64,000 nucleotides of DNA from G020354025 sp964621455 (GTDB taxonomy: Bacteria; Fidelibacterota; Marinisomatia; SCGC-AAA003-L08; TS1B11), in assembly GCA_964621455.1 (NCBI GenBank), contig CAZULW010000007.1:1-64000 (forward strand), written 5' to 3'. The notes under the pieces were generated by a model, which worked only from the letters and a program-made list of their open reading frames with translations, was not told the origin of the DNA and did not search any database. The translations under genes were made by a program, and so were the position numbers. Shown here piece by piece: positions 24,762 through 34,218 of this stretch (positions are counted from its first letter, which is position 1; the number at the start of each line of letters is the position of its first letter).

Positions 24762-25784
24762 TTAAACGGCCGCCTCCATCTCCGGCGTGTACTTGCCGAA
24801 TCGTGCGGCGCCGTTGAGTTTGGCCCGGTGGTAGTAGGCTTTCTGAGCGGCGGGGACATTAGCCGCTTCTCCTTTCCAGGTCTTGAGCACCGGCTCCTGC
24901 AGCGCCCGGCCGTACGAGAAGCTCAGCTCCCAGGGGAACTCCTCGCCTATGGCATTCATGGCGTCGAGGTTCACGGTGGCCTCTTCGGGACTCTGGCCGC
25001 CGGAGAGGAAGACGATACCCGGCACGGCCGCGGGAACCGTGCGCCGGAAACAGCGAACAGTGGCCTCGGCGATCTCCTCGGGGCTCGCCTGACTGGGGCA
25101 GCCCTTGCCGGAGATCACCATGTTGGGTTTCAGCACTGTTCCCTCTAGTGCCACTCGGTGCTCGTATAGGGCGGCAAAAAGGCGCTGCAGCGTGGCCGTG
25201 GTGACCTCCTCACAGCGCTCGATGGTGTGGTCCCCGTCCATCAGGACCTCGGGCTCGACAATGGGCACCAGCCCCACCTCCTGACAGAGGGCGGCATAGC
25301 GTGCCAGGGCATGAGCGTTGGCGTCAAGGCAGAAAGAAGTTGGGATGCCGTCGCCGATGGTGATCACCGCCCGCCATTTGCAGAACTCGGCCCCCAGGTC
25401 GCGGTACTCCTCCAGGCGCTCGCGCAGGCCGTCCAGTCCCTCGGTTACTGTCTCGCCGGGGAAGCCGGCCAGCGGCTTGGCGCCCTTGTCGGGCTTGATG
25501 CCGGGAATGATGCCCTTGCTCTTGAGCAGCTGCGGGAAGGGCGTGCCGTCCCGGGATTTCTGACGGATGGTTTCGTCAAACAGGATGACGCCGCTGATGA
25601 ACTCCTCCGCGCCCTCGGTGGTGAACAGCAGGTCGCGGTAGGCGCGGCGGTTCTCCTCGGTGGACTCGACGTTGATGCTGTGAAAGCGTTTCTTGATGGT
25701 GTTTGTGCTTTCGTCCGCTGCCAGGATGCCCCGGCCTTCGGGAGCCACGGCGCGGGCGACGGTTGCCAGGTCATTGGTGTTCAT
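24762..25784 (-). CDS. Class I fructose-bisphosphate aldolase
   Basis: A 340-aa class I (Schiff-base) aldolase of the eukaryote-like family, interconverting fructose 1,6-bisphosphate with dihydroxyacetone phosphate and glyceraldehyde 3-phosphate. Seen: GRGILAADESTNTIKKRF, FCKWRAVI (substrate-contacting Lys), VEPEVLMDGDH, and the Schiff-base lysine in GTVLKPNMV near residue 221; FLSGGQSPEEA follows. The C-terminus ends in a short tail without the terminal Tyr of animal enzymes. Stands alone on the minus strand, with repeats downstream. Confidence 0.96.
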   Translation of the reverse strand: MNTNDLATVARAVAPEGRGILAADESTNTIKKRFHSINVESTEENRRAYRDLLFTTEGAEEFISGVILFDETIRQKSRDGTPFPQLLKSKGIIPGIKPDKGAKPLAGFPGETVTEGLDGLRERLEEYRDLGAEFCKWRAVITIGDGIPTSFCLDANAHALARYAALCQEVGLVPIVEPEVLMDGDHTIERCEEVTTATLQRLFAALYEHRVALEGTVLKPNMVISGKGCPSQASPEEIAEATVRCFRRTVPAAVPGIVFLSGGQSPEEATVNLDAMNAIGEEFPWELSFSYGRALQEPVLKTWKGEAANVPAAQKAYYHRAKLNGAARFGKYTPEMEAAV

Positions 25785-26071
25785 GTGCTGTGTACCTCTA
25801 TCTATGTATTAAAATTGTTGTCATTCAAAGTGCGTGAAATCACCCGCCAGTTTAACACTTTCCGGTCGGGTTTATCAATGGGTGCGCAGGGGGTATCTGG
25901 CGGAAGAGCGGCAGCCTGAAGGAAACTCAGAGTCCTGCCCCGGGGATAATTCCCGATGGCTAATAAGGGTGGCGCCGGTTTAAATTCAAGCTGTCAGTAC
26001 AAAAGAAGCCTTGATTGAATTATGCTAAATTTTATTACCTCTCCGGAACTTCCAAGCTAAAGGAGGCACGC

Positions 26072-26986
26072 ATGCGAGTCATTCATCGTGGGGACCTGGA
26101 CGGAACGGTCAGCGCAGCCATGTTATTGTATATCGGGCTGTGTGATGAGGCAATCCAGGCTCACCCCAAGGATATGCAGGACCAGAAGGTCGAGGTCACA
26201 AACCAGGACATTCTCTGCAACCTGCCCTACCATCCTGATTGCTACATGTGGTTTGATCACCATTCCAGCGAGGTCGATCGCGAAGATTTACCCACCGACT
26301 TCAAGGGTGCAGCTGAGATGGCGCCCAGTACAACGGGGCTGGTGTATCAATACTTCCTGCCAAAACATCCCGAATTGAAGCGGTTTGCACAGATCGTGGA
26401 TGAGACAGATCTGTTCGACAGCGCCGATCTGACTCTGGAGCAGGTGGAAAATCCGACGGGCACCATTTTGCTCGGCTTCATACTTGATCCTCGCACCGGC
26501 CTGGGATTTAGCCGGGATTTTCGTATCAGCAACTTTCAATGGAGCTCCCAGTTACCGAATCTTATCCAGAAGCGCTCCATTGATGAGATTCTGGCCATGC
26601 CGGACAGCCAGGAGCGGGTTCAGAGATATAATAAAATGAAGGGGACCGCCGCTGAGTTTTGTACAGCGAATTCCTGGCTTGACGGGAACGTAATCGTCAC
26701 TGACTTGCGGGGCAAAGAGATGCATCCCACGAATCGCTTCCTGATCTATACGCTGCCCGGGCTGAAGGAAGGGAATATCTCGGTCAGGATCGCCGACGGG
26801 AAAAAAGGCGAGTTCAGTTCCATCGCTGTGGGCCATTCTATTGTTAACCGGACATCCAGCGTCGACTGCGGCGAGCTGTGCAAGAAGTATGGCGGCGGCG
26901 GCCACCGGGGAGCGGCAGCCTGTCAGCCGTCTATTGAAGAGAGCGATCGGGTCCTTAAGGAGATTATCGCAGCCTGTAAGGAGTAA
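26072..26986 (+). CDS. DHH-family phosphoesterase
   Basis: A 304-aa DHH/DHHA1 protein. The start at ATG 26072 is set by AAAGGAGG seven bases upstream; a longer frame from 26015 has no such site. Seen: motif 1 VIHRGDLDGTVSAAML, motif 3 WFDHHSSE (the DHH), and the DHHA1 glycine-rich end GGGGHRGAAA. The family includes exopolyphosphatases, nanoRNases and c-di-AMP phosphodiesterases, using Mn2+. No extra sensory domain is present. I cannot pick between oligonucleotide and polyphosphate substrates. Confidence 0.85.
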   Translation: MRVIHRGDLDGTVSAAMLLYIGLCDEAIQAHPKDMQDQKVEVTNQDILCNLPYHPDCYMWFDHHSSEVDREDLPTDFKGAAEMAPSTTGLVYQYFLPKHPELKRFAQIVDETDLFDSADLTLEQVENPTGTILLGFILDPRTGLGFSRDFRISNFQWSSQLPNLIQKRSIDEILAMPDSQERVQRYNKMKGTAAEFCTANSWLDGNVIVTDLRGKEMHPTNRFLIYTLPGLKEGNISVRIADGKKGEFSSIAVGHSIVNRTSSVDCGELCKKYGGGGHRGAAACQPSIEESDRVLKEIIAACKE

Positions 26987-27383
26987 CCCGCGCGGCGATC
27001 CCGCCATCGCGATCCCCCGACTCTTCGGTCGGGGGACGTGGCGATCCCGCCAACATAAGACAAACGGAATCGTTTCGCGGAGTTTATACTGAGTGAAGCA
27101 AAAGTGCTCACGACGCTTCGCGGTTTGCCACAGGCCTCCCCGAGCGACTCGCCGTGGCGGCTACGCCGAGGCCGTCTACGGCTATTGATTCCTGCTAATG
27201 TAATGTCCTCATGTAAGGGCGTATTGCGATACGCCCCTACAGCCGTTTGCAATAGGACCATCTTTATGCAGGAAGCAATAGTCCGGGTGAGGCCGGCGGA
27301 TCTACCGGATTATTTCGGGGGAAGTCCTGATAAGAAAGCACCAGGTGAAAGCCCGGGGCTTTATGGCGTATTACCAGCTGGCC
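26987..27383. repeat. Palindrome-rich gap
   Basis: Holds several short palindrome families: CCCCCGACTCTTCGGTCGGGGG (27016-27037 region) flanked by two GCGATCCCGCCA motifs; GGCCTCCCCGAGCGACTCGC (27136 region), shared with 37005-37062 in reverse; GGGCGTATTGCGATACGCCC near 27217-27236, a hairpin type common in bacterial gaps; and the TATTTCGGGGGAAGTCCTG motif at 27311-27329. No gene. Confidence 0.7.
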
Positions 27384-28277
27384 CTAGATCAGGGCGCCCT
27401 CTTGCCAGCCGAGTTTGATGAGCTCGATTTTTTCGGGGTCTGCCGTACCCAGGCCGTAGCGGGTATCCGCCAGCAGAATGTGTTTTGGCGGCGGATCCAT
27501 CGGACGATCTTCGCCGAAAAATTCCCTGCGCTTCGCCTGTAGGATGCGCAGCCCGGTCGCATCGACGGCCACCGGGTCCGTTCCCACCAGCAAGCCTTTA
27601 TAAGCCCAGGTATACCTGGGGTTGTAATGGTGCGGCCCTGAACCATGAAAAAGTGGTGTAAGCATAACCAGTATATTCAATCTGGTCTTGCCCATAACCA
27701 GGGGAAGTTTCCAGATTGAAGCCAGATTGGCGCACGTATCGGGGTGATAGGAAGGGGGGCTATCGGTGAACGTGATGTAATTCTTGATCAAGGTCCCCAC
27801 CCCCGACCAGTAATGGGTCCGCATGGTCCTGGTATTGATAAGCGCCGTTGCCCTTTGGAAAATACGGTCTGCAAGCAGGCCACGATCACGGATCGAGATG
27901 TTCTTTTTATCCACACCGGCACCTAGTACTCTGTCATAAATAGCCTGTTCCAGTTCCTGCGGCACGGGCAGAAACTGCCAGATATTGGTCTTGATGCCCA
28001 CGATATCGCTGGGCTTGATCAACCGTTTCCAGGCCTCCAGCGGGTCTTTTTCATCCAGCAAGGTCGTGACAGCTTCGTCCAGCATCCGCTCCAGCACCGC
28101 GCCGTTGGGCTTGTTCTGATCATCCAGCACATCACGGTCGCGGATCATTACGACCCTGCTTTTATTTCCCGGCTGGGCGGAGAGCTTGCCAGGTAAACTT
28201 AAATAGAACGCTCCGGCAAGTGTGGCCGATGCACTGTCCCTCAGGAAATCCCGTCTTGTTATGCCTTTTAGCTTCAT
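27384..28277 (-). CDS. Tat-exported DUF362-domain protein
   Basis: A 297-aa protein starting MKLKGITRRDFLRDSA, a twin-arginine signal ending near SLPGKLSA, so it is exported folded, probably with a cofactor. The rest matches the DUF362 family (VGIKTNIWQFLPVPQELEQA, GVGTLIKNYITF, DPVAVDATGLRIL). DUF362 domains occur alone or fused to ferredoxins; their activity is unknown. It follows a DUF6599-like lipoprotein gene by 51 bp and ends the rhamnose cluster strand run. I see no cysteine cluster in this copy. Confidence 0.82.
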   Translation of the reverse strand: MKLKGITRRDFLRDSASATLAGAFYLSLPGKLSAQPGNKSRVVMIRDRDVLDDQNKPNGAVLERMLDEAVTTLLDEKDPLEAWKRLIKPSDIVGIKTNIWQFLPVPQELEQAIYDRVLGAGVDKKNISIRDRGLLADRIFQRATALINTRTMRTHYWSGVGTLIKNYITFTDSPPSYHPDTCANLASIWKLPLVMGKTRLNILVMLTPLFHGSGPHHYNPRYTWAYKGLLVGTDPVAVDATGLRILQAKRREFFGEDRPMDPPPKHILLADTRYGLGTADPEKIELIKLGWQEGALI

Positions 28278-28328
28278 TTTTATCTCCCTGTCTTGGTTAG
28301 TCTAAGATTTCACTCATGGTGAACTCAG

Positions 28329-29261
28329 CTAATTGGCATTTAATTTGTCCTGAACCGCATCAGCCAAGCTCAGCGCGGCATCCTGTGATGATGCGTTGAA
28401 CACGATCGTGATCAGATTGCCTGACAAACGGCCGGATGTCCAGCTGCCGTCTTCCGATCTGATGGCGGGCTCATCGCGCAGCTCGGGTAGATAAGCCTCC
28501 GTGAAGCTGGCATAGGCCGCCTCGGCCTCACCGTCCTGGGGATACTTCACAAGCAGCAGGATACTGCGCTGCCCCAGTGCGCCATACCTGGCCAGCAGGG
28601 CGTCTGTCTGGTCATTGAGGTTGAGTATATTTTCGTCGGCAAGAAAAAAGTGCGAGTTCATCCAGAAATGATTGCGAAAGTAACGGACGCTTTCCTCAAC
28701 CAGGTTCTGTTCGGGAAGCAGCCCCAGAATATCAGGTAATGGCCCCTCCACGCCAATGGCCGTTTCGATTTCTTTCGCCAGCGTGAAGATAGCCTGCTTC
28801 GATTCAGCCGTTTCCGGGCTGGCAATTATCGAGACCAGGTAGTGGTCTCTCCAGAATTGCAGATAGCCCTGGTGATACTCAGATCCCTGGCCGAAATCCG
28901 ATGCAATAGATTCTCTCGAGTGGGCAAAAACGCCGAAGGCATTCTGGGAAGTTCCCATATCAAGAATATCCACGACAATATCGGGCTGCCCCGGCTGAGT
29001 GTAGGTGCGGCTGATCATCTCCAGAAACCCATAGGACAGATAGAGCTCGGCACCGCCGTCAATATAATTATACAGGTTCCCGCGATTGAATACCTGGTCC
29101 TCACGGCCGATCTGCCAGCCTTCTACGGCCTCCGGCAGCAGCCGGGCGAGTTTTTGACTTTCGTCCCGCATACTGCAAGCTCCAATCATCACAATATTTG
29201 GAATAAGAAGCAGCGCATAAATATATCGAACGCTCTGAACCAGGCAAATCCCCGGCCCCAC
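28329..29261 (-). CDS. DUF6599-like lipoprotein
   Basis: A 310-aa protein with GTG start (29261), hydrophobic signal and lipobox MIGACS (cysteine ~29), so a likely lipoprotein. The body reads like DUF6599 proteins (DQVFNRGNLYNYIDGGAELYL, DMGTSQNAFGVFAHSR), which in my experience are found beside DUF362 genes, as here. No catalytic residues are known for the family. The pair may act on the periplasmic side of the membrane. Family assignment is from memory of its wording. Confidence 0.7.
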   Translation of the reverse strand: MGPGICLVQSVRYIYALLLIPNIVMIGACSMRDESQKLARLLPEAVEGWQIGREDQVFNRGNLYNYIDGGAELYLSYGFLEMISRTYTQPGQPDIVVDILDMGTSQNAFGVFAHSRESIASDFGQGSEYHQGYLQFWRDHYLVSIIASPETAESKQAIFTLAKEIETAIGVEGPLPDILGLLPEQNLVEESVRYFRNHFWMNSHFFLADENILNLNDQTDALLARYGALGQRSILLLVKYPQDGEAEAAYASFTEAYLPELRDEPAIRSEDGSWTSGRLSGNLITIVFNASSQDAALSLADAVQDKLNAN

Positions 29262-29439
29262 CTTATTCTTACCTTTAATTGAACCAGGAATAATTGTTCC
29301 TTTCTATACTCGTCGTTTCCGGAGCGCTATTATATTAAAAGTTATATTCAAATAACACCAGCAGTGAATAAAATTCAAAAGGACGCAACCTTTTCATCAA
29401 CGGCCATAGATAAGTGACACCCTTGTCTACCGGCGCGGA

Positions 29440-32235
29440 CTATTCTGAAGAAGTTGCCCTCAACTGGAAGGAGTACGAACCGGAGCCCACCTCAAGGGTC
29501 ACGTAGCTTTCGCTTTCCTGCGCCCCGGTTATACCGGCGATCCCGCCTTTATACGAACCCCCTTCCCAGATAACCTTGCCGCCTTCTTCAACGACCGCCT
29601 CCCCCAAATCCAGCTTCGGGATGCTCACTTTCCCCCGGCTGTTAGCGGGAATGGTTACATCCAGGGTCAGGGTATTACCCTCCTTTGCCCAGATCGAGGA
29701 TACCAGCCCCCTGACGGTTTGCGTTGTCGCCCGGGCGTTTTCCAGTTCGCTGACAACTTGCGGCTTAATGGTAATGAGCTGGTAACCGGGGCTGGCGGGC
29801 CTGATCCCCGCTATATCGCCGTAGAAAAACTCGTCGACGCTGCCAAACATGATATGATTCAGGGAGTTCATGCCGGCGTCGAAGTACTTATAGCCGCCCC
29901 ATCGCTCCCAGAGGGTCGTCGCGTCGTGCGAGATCATGTAGCCCCAGCTCGGATAGGTGGTCTGGACAGCCAGCTCGTACATTAGCTGCCCCTGTCCCCG
30001 CGCGGACAGGACCTCCACCAGCGCTTTCGTGCCGATGATGCCGGCCCAGATGTGGGTATCATGCTCTGCCACGATGTTGTGAACGAGGTTCTCCGCTACC
30101 GCCTCCACCTTCTCTTCCGGGACCAGCCCCAGATACAGGGGAAAGGCGTTGCTGGTCTGTGAGCCGGTACCGTACTGGTTGGTCTCCGGGTCCAGGAACC
30201 TTGCGTTGAAGGCCTTTTTAATGCTCTCGGCCAGGGCCGCGTAGTCCCGGGCATCCTCCGCTTTGTCCAGGACCTCGGCCATCCAGGCCACGATCTGGGC
30301 GCCGCGGTAGTAATAGCCGGTGGAAGTGATTGGCAAGGAACCGTCGTCGGGGTCGGTGAGCTTTGGCGGCACCCAGTCGCCGCGCCCCCAATCCACAATG
30401 TAGTCTTTGGCCGTGCCCCCGTAGTAATCGACCCACTTCTTAATACTTAGGTAATGAGTCTCCAGGATGCGCGTATCGCCGTAGTACTGGTACATGTCCC
30501 AAGTGATAAGCGGGTAAGCCACCTGCCAGGCGGGAGTGCCGGTCTCAAACCTCGTCCAATGGGGCGGCGTCAAATCGGGGACGGCACCACTTTCGAGCTG
30601 GGCGTCCTGGATGTCCAGCAGCCACTTGGTGTAGAAGGCCGCCATGTCAAAGTTATAGATGGCCTCCTCAGCGGTCAGGTGGGCATCGGCCATCCACCCC
30701 AACCGCTCATCCCGTTGGGGACAGTCGGTGGGCATGCTGAAGAGGTTGCTCAACTGCCCCCATATAGTGTTCCGGTGAATCCGGTTGATCAACTCGTTGG
30801 AACAGTGGAAATCCCCGACCGGTTCCACGGCGCTGTGAACCACCCTGGCTTCCAGGTCGTTCAACGTCGGCTCGCCGGGGAAATCCTCCACCTGGACGTA
30901 GCGGAAACCGTGGTAGGTGAAACGTGGTTCGTAGACCTCAGTACCTTTCTTGCCGGCCAGGATGTAGCTGTCCTGGGCCCGGGCCGAGCGGTTAGGGCTG
31001 GGATCGATCGTTCCGGGCACGCCTTCATCAGACTCGCCTTTCATGCGCGCCATCTCCGGCCTGGTTATTTCTGCCGTCCTGAGGAGTACTTCAGTGCCCG
31101 CCGGGCCGCTGACGCGCAGCCTGGGCCACCCTGTCAGGTTCTGCCCGAAATCGAAGAGGTACGCCCCTGCTTCCGGCTCGGTCAGCGCCACCGGCCTGAG
31201 AGTTTTCGTCACCTTAATCGGTGGCAGCAGCTGAGAGCTCAATATGCCACCGGGCGGGTCGACGGCCGTGGAGTGATCCCAGGCGGAATCATCATAACCC
31301 GGGCGTTTCCAGCCAGGCTGCTCCAGGCGGGCATCGTAGCTCTCGCCGTTCCAAATGCCGTTCGAGGTAATAGGTCCCCTGGTAACTTTCCAGCTCTCAT
31401 CGGTAGCGATGTTCGCCGTAGTGCCATCGGTAAACTTCAGGTCCAGCTGTAATAGCAGCTGCGGCCGGTCGGCATACAACCTCAACGGCGAAGGGCTCTG
31501 CTGCACCATTTCGGTCGAGCTGAACCAGCCGTCCCCCAGCATCACCCCGATGGCGTTCCTGCCGGTCTTTAAAAAATCGGTAACGTCATAAGTGACATAC
31601 AGCACCCGCTTGCGGTAGTCGGTTGTGCCCGGATCAAGGACGTGGTCGCCGACCTTTTTGCCGTTAATGTAAAGTTCATAGTAGCCCAGGCCGCAGATGT
31701 ACGCATGGGCCTGTTCAATCTTCTTATCCAGGGAGAATTCCTTGCGCAGGAGCGGCGCGGAAATATCCTTATCGTTTGCTCCGATCCACGCGCCCTCCCA
31801 CACGGAGGCCTCCAGCAGCCCCATCTGGAAGGTCGTCACCTTGCTCCAGGGGCTTGCCGTGCTGTCCTGGTCCCATATGCGCACCTTCCAGTAATAAGTC
31901 TCACCGCTTATTAAAGAGTCACCTTCGTAGACAATATTGATCGACTTGTCCGACTCCACTTTTCCCGAATCCCACATATCGGCCGGGCCGTCTTTAAGTG
32001 CCTTTTCACTTCTGGCCACGAGGACCTGATATACCGTTTGAGATACTCCCCGTTCGGGGCTTTCGAGTATCCAGGAAAAGCGGGGCTGGAGCGCGTCGAT
32101 CCCTAACGGTGTTTCCAGGTACTCACAGCGCAGGTTCGTAACCGTGAGTTTTTTAGCAGCAGGGACACAGGCTACTCCTATCATCAGTCCCACAGCCAGC
32201 GCTGCTGACAATACGTGTTTTGGGGTGGGTAACAT
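29440..32235 (-). CDS. Alpha-L-rhamnosidase, GH78, lipoprotein
   Basis: A 931-aa GH78 enzyme that removes terminal alpha-L-rhamnose from glycosides. Signal peptide with lipobox-like GVAC near residue 23. Domains: Fn3-like N-terminal (TVTNLRCEYLETPLGID), carbohydrate-binding beta-sandwiches (~150-360), the (alpha/alpha)6 barrel with family hallmark CPQRDERLGWMAD near residue 505 and TTLWERWGG near 777, and a C-terminal beta-sandwich. These two glutamate-bearing motifs are the usual acid and base regions. Followed 178 bp later by the DUF6599 gene and preceded by a transporter and rhamnose isomerase, which confirms the sugar. Confidence 0.95.
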   Translation of the reverse strand: MLPTPKHVLSAALAVGLMIGVACVPAAKKLTVTNLRCEYLETPLGIDALQPRFSWILESPERGVSQTVYQVLVARSEKALKDGPADMWDSGKVESDKSINIVYEGDSLISGETYYWKVRIWDQDSTASPWSKVTTFQMGLLEASVWEGAWIGANDKDISAPLLRKEFSLDKKIEQAHAYICGLGYYELYINGKKVGDHVLDPGTTDYRKRVLYVTYDVTDFLKTGRNAIGVMLGDGWFSSTEMVQQSPSPLRLYADRPQLLLQLDLKFTDGTTANIATDESWKVTRGPITSNGIWNGESYDARLEQPGWKRPGYDDSAWDHSTAVDPPGGILSSQLLPPIKVTKTLRPVALTEPEAGAYLFDFGQNLTGWPRLRVSGPAGTEVLLRTAEITRPEMARMKGESDEGVPGTIDPSPNRSARAQDSYILAGKKGTEVYEPRFTYHGFRYVQVEDFPGEPTLNDLEARVVHSAVEPVGDFHCSNELINRIHRNTIWGQLSNLFSMPTDCPQRDERLGWMADAHLTAEEAIYNFDMAAFYTKWLLDIQDAQLESGAVPDLTPPHWTRFETGTPAWQVAYPLITWDMYQYYGDTRILETHYLSIKKWVDYYGGTAKDYIVDWGRGDWVPPKLTDPDDGSLPITSTGYYYRGAQIVAWMAEVLDKAEDARDYAALAESIKKAFNARFLDPETNQYGTGSQTSNAFPLYLGLVPEEKVEAVAENLVHNIVAEHDTHIWAGIIGTKALVEVLSARGQGQLMYELAVQTTYPSWGYMISHDATTLWERWGGYKYFDAGMNSLNHIMFGSVDEFFYGDIAGIRPASPGYQLITIKPQVVSELENARATTQTVRGLVSSIWAKEGNTLTLDVTIPANSRGKVSIPKLDLGEAVVEEGGKVIWEGGSYKGGIAGITGAQESESYVTLEVGSGSYSFQLRATSSE

Positions 32236-32279
32236 ACCTTTTCTCCTTTTAGCTATCTGGTAACAGACGAGTAGAACCC

Positions 32280-34019
32280 CTATTTCCCCTTTTCCTTATT
32301 ATATAACCAGACGGAGCCGCTTATGAAATAGACCAGGGTTAACCAGGACAGCATATCCTTCGTCCATTCTATGCGATCTGTAAGTCCTTCAGTCCCCATG
32401 ACCAGAACCTGGAGCGGCAACGCGAGGCAGAGGAATAAGGCCACCAACGCAATAATCCCTGCCATTCTCACCAGGAAGGAGTATTGCGGGCTTGAACCGC
32501 CCATCGGGTCTTTCTCCGCCGTGCCTCCAGCTGCAACAGTGCCATCATTCTCTTCACTTACGTTTGCCCCGATAGGCTTTTCGTCTTCAGCTGGCAAAGG
32601 TTTCGCTGCACCGGCCATAGCAGCGAAGGCGATGTATAAAATTGAGGTCATAAACCATGTGGGAATGAACAGAAAGAACAAGTGCAGAGTGCCGGTCTGC
32701 CAGAGCGCCATGGCGATGGTAATGGCCAGCACCCACGCCAGCAGGGCGGGCCAGTTCAGCAACCGCCCCTGCCCGGCGGCCCAGTAGCGCGTAAACCCGA
32801 TCCTGGGAAATACCCAGTGCTCCACAACCACTACCGCTCCGATAGGCATCAACAGCAGGCCGTACAGGCCGACGAAATCAAGCAGTTTTGTGAAAACAAA
32901 TGGAGAGCAGGCAATGAGGGTGGTAATCGAACCGGCGATGAGGGTAACAAGCCACCGCGGCCAGCCTGGCGTTACCGCTTGTAAGGCTAAACCAGCGCGG
33001 TAAAGGGTAGGGTTCGATGTTGTCCAGCCCGCAATCACCACCGCAATCGCGCCGGAGATCCCCAGGGCATAGAAAGCGACGCCCCCGGCGTCCAGTTCGA
33101 TAAGCGGCCGCTGCATGGCGACTGCGGCTGCGGCTCCCATAATGCCGGCGGCAATCCATGCCAGGTAGTGCCCCAGGTACATCCCGAAGGCCGAATAGAA
33201 ACCATATGCCGACCGCCTGGCATAGCGGAAAATCGCCATATCAGACAGCCCGACATGCATGGCCAGGTTGGCGATCCAGGCAAAAGCAGCTACATGCCAG
33301 AAGCCAAGGGGTGTCATTTGCCCGGCGGTTTGCCCGGTCCAGATCGTCTGACCCGCCAGGTTCCAGAAATCCGCGAAATTTCCAATCCGCCCTATTTCCG
33401 GCACACTGGCGGCCAGCAGGGGAAGCGATACCAGCGCGCCGGCAACAAACATTATGATCATCCATGGGGCACTCAGCGTGGAAAACTGTGCCACCCGCTT
33501 GAAACCGAGGATGGCAAACGTCACAACCACAGCACCAACGACCAGCACTACCAGAACAAACCGCATATCTTCAGGGAACCATGATGTTTGCGCGGGTATA
33601 TGGAAAGGAATCCTCACTGCCGAGGCGGCAACAGTTATCATGGCTCCTGCGAGGATGCAATAGAGCACAGCGTTAAGCACATTATATATAACAGTAACGA
33701 CGGGGCCGGTTATTTCCCTGAGGTACCAGTACAAGGTCAAACGAACCTGCACGGCGATAGGGGCGGCAATCCAGGCCCACGATAGCACGGCAAAGAGATT
33801 GCCTAAAAGCAGGCCGAAGATGATATCCGCAACCCCGGCTCCCCAGCTGACAAACAGGGCACCAATCACGAACTCCGTAGCGGCAACGTGTTCTCCGGCA
33901 AAAAGACCCGCGAAATACCGCCCGCCGTGAAGGTTTTTCTCAGAAACCGGCTCTCGATCAAACTCATAGGTCTGATCAAGCCTTTGGATTATCCTCTTTA
34001 CCGAATTTCGTTGTCCCAA
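32280..34019 (-). CDS. NCS1-like membrane transporter, probable rhamnose-locus permease
   Basis: About 579 aa, around 12 helices, with the FAGEHVAATEFVIGALFVSWG and LGFKRVAQFSTLSAPWMI regions of NCS1 (cytosine/purine/hydantoin) permeases. I place the start at TTG 34019 because AAAGGA lies six bases upstream; the longest frame (GTG 34058) has no such site. A hydrophilic acidic insert (AEDEKPIGANVSEENDGTVA) near residue 510 precedes the last two helices. Standard NCS1 substrates are nucleobases, but its place between rhamnosidase and rhamnose isomerase suggests L-rhamnose or a rhamnoside. That is inference. Confidence 0.75.
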   Translation of the reverse strand: MGQRNSVKRIIQRLDQTYEFDREPVSEKNLHGGRYFAGLFAGEHVAATEFVIGALFVSWGAGVADIIFGLLLGNLFAVLSWAWIAAPIAVQVRLTLYWYLREITGPVVTVIYNVLNAVLYCILAGAMITVAASAVRIPFHIPAQTSWFPEDMRFVLVVLVVGAVVVTFAILGFKRVAQFSTLSAPWMIIMFVAGALVSLPLLAASVPEIGRIGNFADFWNLAGQTIWTGQTAGQMTPLGFWHVAAFAWIANLAMHVGLSDMAIFRYARRSAYGFYSAFGMYLGHYLAWIAAGIMGAAAAVAMQRPLIELDAGGVAFYALGISGAIAVVIAGWTTSNPTLYRAGLALQAVTPGWPRWLVTLIAGSITTLIACSPFVFTKLLDFVGLYGLLLMPIGAVVVVEHWVFPRIGFTRYWAAGQGRLLNWPALLAWVLAITIAMALWQTGTLHLFFLFIPTWFMTSILYIAFAAMAGAAKPLPAEDEKPIGANVSEENDGTVAAGGTAEKDPMGGSSPQYSFLVRMAGIIALVALFLCLALPLQVLVMGTEGLTDRIEWTKDMLSWLTLVYFISGSVWLYNKEKGK

Positions 34020-34102
34020 TTTGTTTCCTTTGGTAATAAAATATGACAATTCATACACAGTGCTGTACTAAGGCCGCTCTGATTTAATGGCTCCAGAGTA
34101 CA

Positions 34103-34200
34103 CTTCGACAGGCTCAGTGTGACGTCGCCCTGAGCGTTCGGCTGAACCTTCGGCCCGAGCTCAGGTCGAGGGCTCACGCCGAAGCCTTGTCGAAGGGCGT
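34103..34200. repeat. Nested CTTCGACA-type dispersed repeat
   Basis: Starts ACTTCGACAGGCTCAGTGTG and ends GAAGCCTTGTCGAAGGGCG, a long imperfect palindrome with a second copy of the same kind of palindrome (GTTCGGCTGAACCTTCGGCC, AGCTCAGG) within its loop. Relatives lie at 18186-18245, 18359-18390, 24440-24490, 24683, 37140 and 56310. Confidence 0.75.
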
Positions 34201-34218
34201 TTAGGGCTAAGGTGATTC

